Assembly: GCF_035581365.1 (NCBI RefSeq)
Contig: NZ_CP141590.1
Location: 868,001 to 932,000, forward strand
Reading direction: 5' to 3'
Length of the DNA stretch: 64,000 nt
Source of the DNA: Tsuneonella sp. CC-YZS046
GTDB lineage: Bacteria; Pseudomonadota; Alphaproteobacteria; Sphingomonadales; Sphingomonadaceae
A model generated the notes under the pieces. The model ran no database searches. It saw only the letters and a program-made list of their open reading frames with translations, and was not told the DNA's origin. A program made the translations under genes and the position numbers. This document shows, piece after piece, positions 62,833 to 64,000 of the stretch. The stretch's first letter is position 1, and each line of letters opens with the position of its first letter.

Positions 62833-63758
62833 TATGCCACCCCTGCGATCACACGCGCGACCAGATCCGGATCGAAGGGGCGCAGATCGTCTATCCGTTC
62901 GCCCACTCCGATCGCGTGGATCGGCAAGCCATATTGTTCAGCCGCCGCGACGAGAACGCCGCCGCGCGCGGTTCCGTCGAGCTTGGTCATGATTAGGCCG
63001 GTAACGCCTGCGACCTCCTTGAAGATCTCGATCTGCGAAAGGGCATTCTGCCCGTTGGTGGCATCCAGCACCAGCACCACATCATGCGGCGCTTCGGGAT
63101 TAAGGCGGCCCAGAACGCGCCGGATCTTCGCCAGTTCGTCCATCAGTTCCCGCTTGTTCTGAAGCCGGCCCGCCGTATCGACGATCAGGGCGTCGATGCC
63201 CTGAGATGTCGCCGCCTTGACCGCATCGAACACCACGCTGGCCGGATCGCCGCCTTCCGGCCCCTTGACGATCGGCACGCCCAGCCGGTCTGCCCAGACC
63301 CCCAGTTGGCCGATGGCGGCGGCACGGAAAGTATCGCCCGCCGCCAGCATCACGCCGTAATCCTCTTCCTGAAAGAGGTGGGCGAGCTTGGCGATGGTGG
63401 TGGTCTTGCCGCTGCCATTCACGCCGATGACGAGAATTACTTGCGGGCGGGGGAAGGCGGTGATTTCCAGCGGCTTGGCCACGGGGCGCAATATCGCCGC
63501 TATCTCCTCGGCCACCGCTTCGCGCAGTTCCTTGTCGCTGATGCTCAGCCCGAAACGCTTGCCGGCGAGCTTCTCCCTGATCCGCGCCGCGGCCGATGGG
63601 CCGAGATCGGAAAGGATGAGCGCATCTTCCACCTCATCCAGCGTGGCGTCATCGAGCTTGGCGGTGCCGCCGCCGATCCCGGAAAGATTTTCGGAAAGTC
63701 GGTCGGAAGTCTTTCGAAACCCGCCCAGCAGGCGTTCCGACCAGCTTGGTTCGCTCAT
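62832..63758 (-). CDS. ftsY: Signal recognition particle receptor FtsY
   Basis: A 308-aa SRP GTPase. A short N domain precedes VILVIGVNGSGKTTTIAKLA (G1), LAAGDTFRAAA, VDTAGRLQNKRELM (G3) and MTKLDGTARGGVL (G4). The acidic membrane-binding A domain of E. coli FtsY is absent, as usual in alphaproteobacteria. It docks SRP-ribosome complexes at the membrane. It overlaps mtaB upstream by ATGA. Confidence 0.96.
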   Translation of the reverse strand: MSEPSWSERLLGGFRKTSDRLSENLSGIGGGTAKLDDATLDEVEDALILSDLGPSAAARIREKLAGKRFGLSISDKELREAVAEEIAAILRPVAKPLEITAFPRPQVILVIGVNGSGKTTTIAKLAHLFQEEDYGVMLAAGDTFRAAAIGQLGVWADRLGVPIVKGPEGGDPASVVFDAVKAATSQGIDALIVDTAGRLQNKRELMDELAKIRRVLGRLNPEAPHDVVLVLDATNGQNALSQIEIFKEVAGVTGLIMTKLDGTARGGVLVAAAEQYGLPIHAIGVGERIDDLRPFDPDLVARVIAGVA

Positions 63759-64000
63759 TGCAGCACGCCGTTCTCGAGTTGGGTGGGAGTGATGGCAAGA
63801 ATGGTGCGCGGCGGTGTCCCGGCGGGCAAGGCGACGCGCGCGAAGTTTTCGGCGTAGCCCGTCCCGTCGCGCTCGGCGAGAACGGTCAGTTCGGCGCCGA
63901 TAAGCCCCCCGAGCCAGGAGGATCGCACACGGGCCACTTTCGCGCGGAGTTGCGAGGCGCGTTCCTTGATCGCCGCCTTGTCCACCTGCGGCATCCGCGC
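63755..64000 (-). CDS. mtaB: MtaB-like tRNA methylthiotransferase, C-terminal fragment
   Basis: About 82 codons at the window edge, open at the 5' side. The sequence ARMPQVDKAAIKERASQLR followed by a TRAM-like strand set (GAELTVLAERDGTGYAENFARV) fits the end of MtaB, which methylthiolates t6A37 in tRNAs. The radical-SAM domain lies outside the window, so the assignment rests on the tail and on the ftsY neighbourhood. Confidence 0.78.
   Translation of the reverse strand, partial: ARMPQVDKAAIKERASQLRAKVARVRSSWLGGLIGAELTVLAERDGTGYAENFARVALPAGTPPRTILAITPTQLENGVLQ

Overview
The window looks like a chromosomal segment of a high-GC alphaproteobacterium of the order Sphingomonadales (Novosphingobium / Sphingomonas / Sphingopyxis type). 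Reasons: CCA-encoding tRNAs; an NDUFS4-like ETC complex I subunit, a DUF6456 protein and a cysteine-free L31; the alphaproteobacterial block rpsB-tsf-pyrH-frr-uppS-cdsA-dxr-rseP-bamA-skp-fabZ; and the absence from that block of lpxD, lpxA and lpxB, as expected for bacteria whose outer membrane carries glycosphingolipids instead of LPS. Most of the window is housekeeping DNA with dense, often ATGA-overlapping operons. There are no insertion sequences, prophage or CRISPR.

Layout. 1-3.6 kb: DUF808 membrane protein (cut by the window edge) and a ketone-body/PHB operon (3-hydroxybutyrate dehydrogenase, acetoacetate decarboxylase, patatin). 3.9-7.1 kb: tRNA-Pro and yajC-secD-secF. 7.1-12.8 kb: a frameshifted glycosyltransferase coupled to an XRE regulator, a DUF6456 gene, an ABC-F ATPase whose leader holds five tandem 59-bp palindromic repeats, a SIMPL-domain protein and a PepSY protein. 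12.9-17.1 kb: a PhoP/PhoQ-type pair followed directly by an AT-rich TPR + TIR gene pair. 17.1-31.2 kb: deazaflavin-dependent nitroreductase-like protein, chorismate mutase, polyprenyl synthase, HrpB, SRP RNA, dnaX-ybaB, TerC, lon, HU, a frameshifted lipoprotein, an rRNA methyltransferase, tRNA-Tyr. 31.4-36.8 kb: a five-gene coenzyme F420 biosynthesis operon (cofGH, F420:NADPH reductase, cofE, cofD, cofC). 36.8-39.6 kb: an Aur1-like PAP2 membrane enzyme and psd-pssA. 39.6-40 kb: a small membrane-protein gene behind a consensus alphaproteobacterial LexA box. 40.1-51.6 kb: translation, isoprenoid, phospholipid and outer-membrane-assembly genes. 51.6-54.5 kb: MipA-like porin, prolyl-4-hydroxylase-like protein, tRNA-His, amino-acid dehydrogenase. 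54.5-59.4 kb: ccmCDEFGHI for cytochrome c maturation. 59.5-64 kb: kup, a PuuD-like membrane protein, yciB, ftsY and the 3' end of mtaB.

The most interesting signals are: (a) the complete F420 operon, uncommon in Proteobacteria, with a DUF385-type candidate user about 14 kb away; (b) the AT-rich TPR/TIR pair, whose TIR domain seems to lack the catalytic glutamate; (c) the LexA-box-controlled 86-aa membrane protein, an architecture recalling SOS-induced division inhibitors; (d) the five-copy 59-bp array against the ABC-F start codon. Two genes carry single-base frameshifts and the F420 operon lacks an obvious ATG start; these could be real lesions or sequencing errors, and the sequence alone cannot decide.
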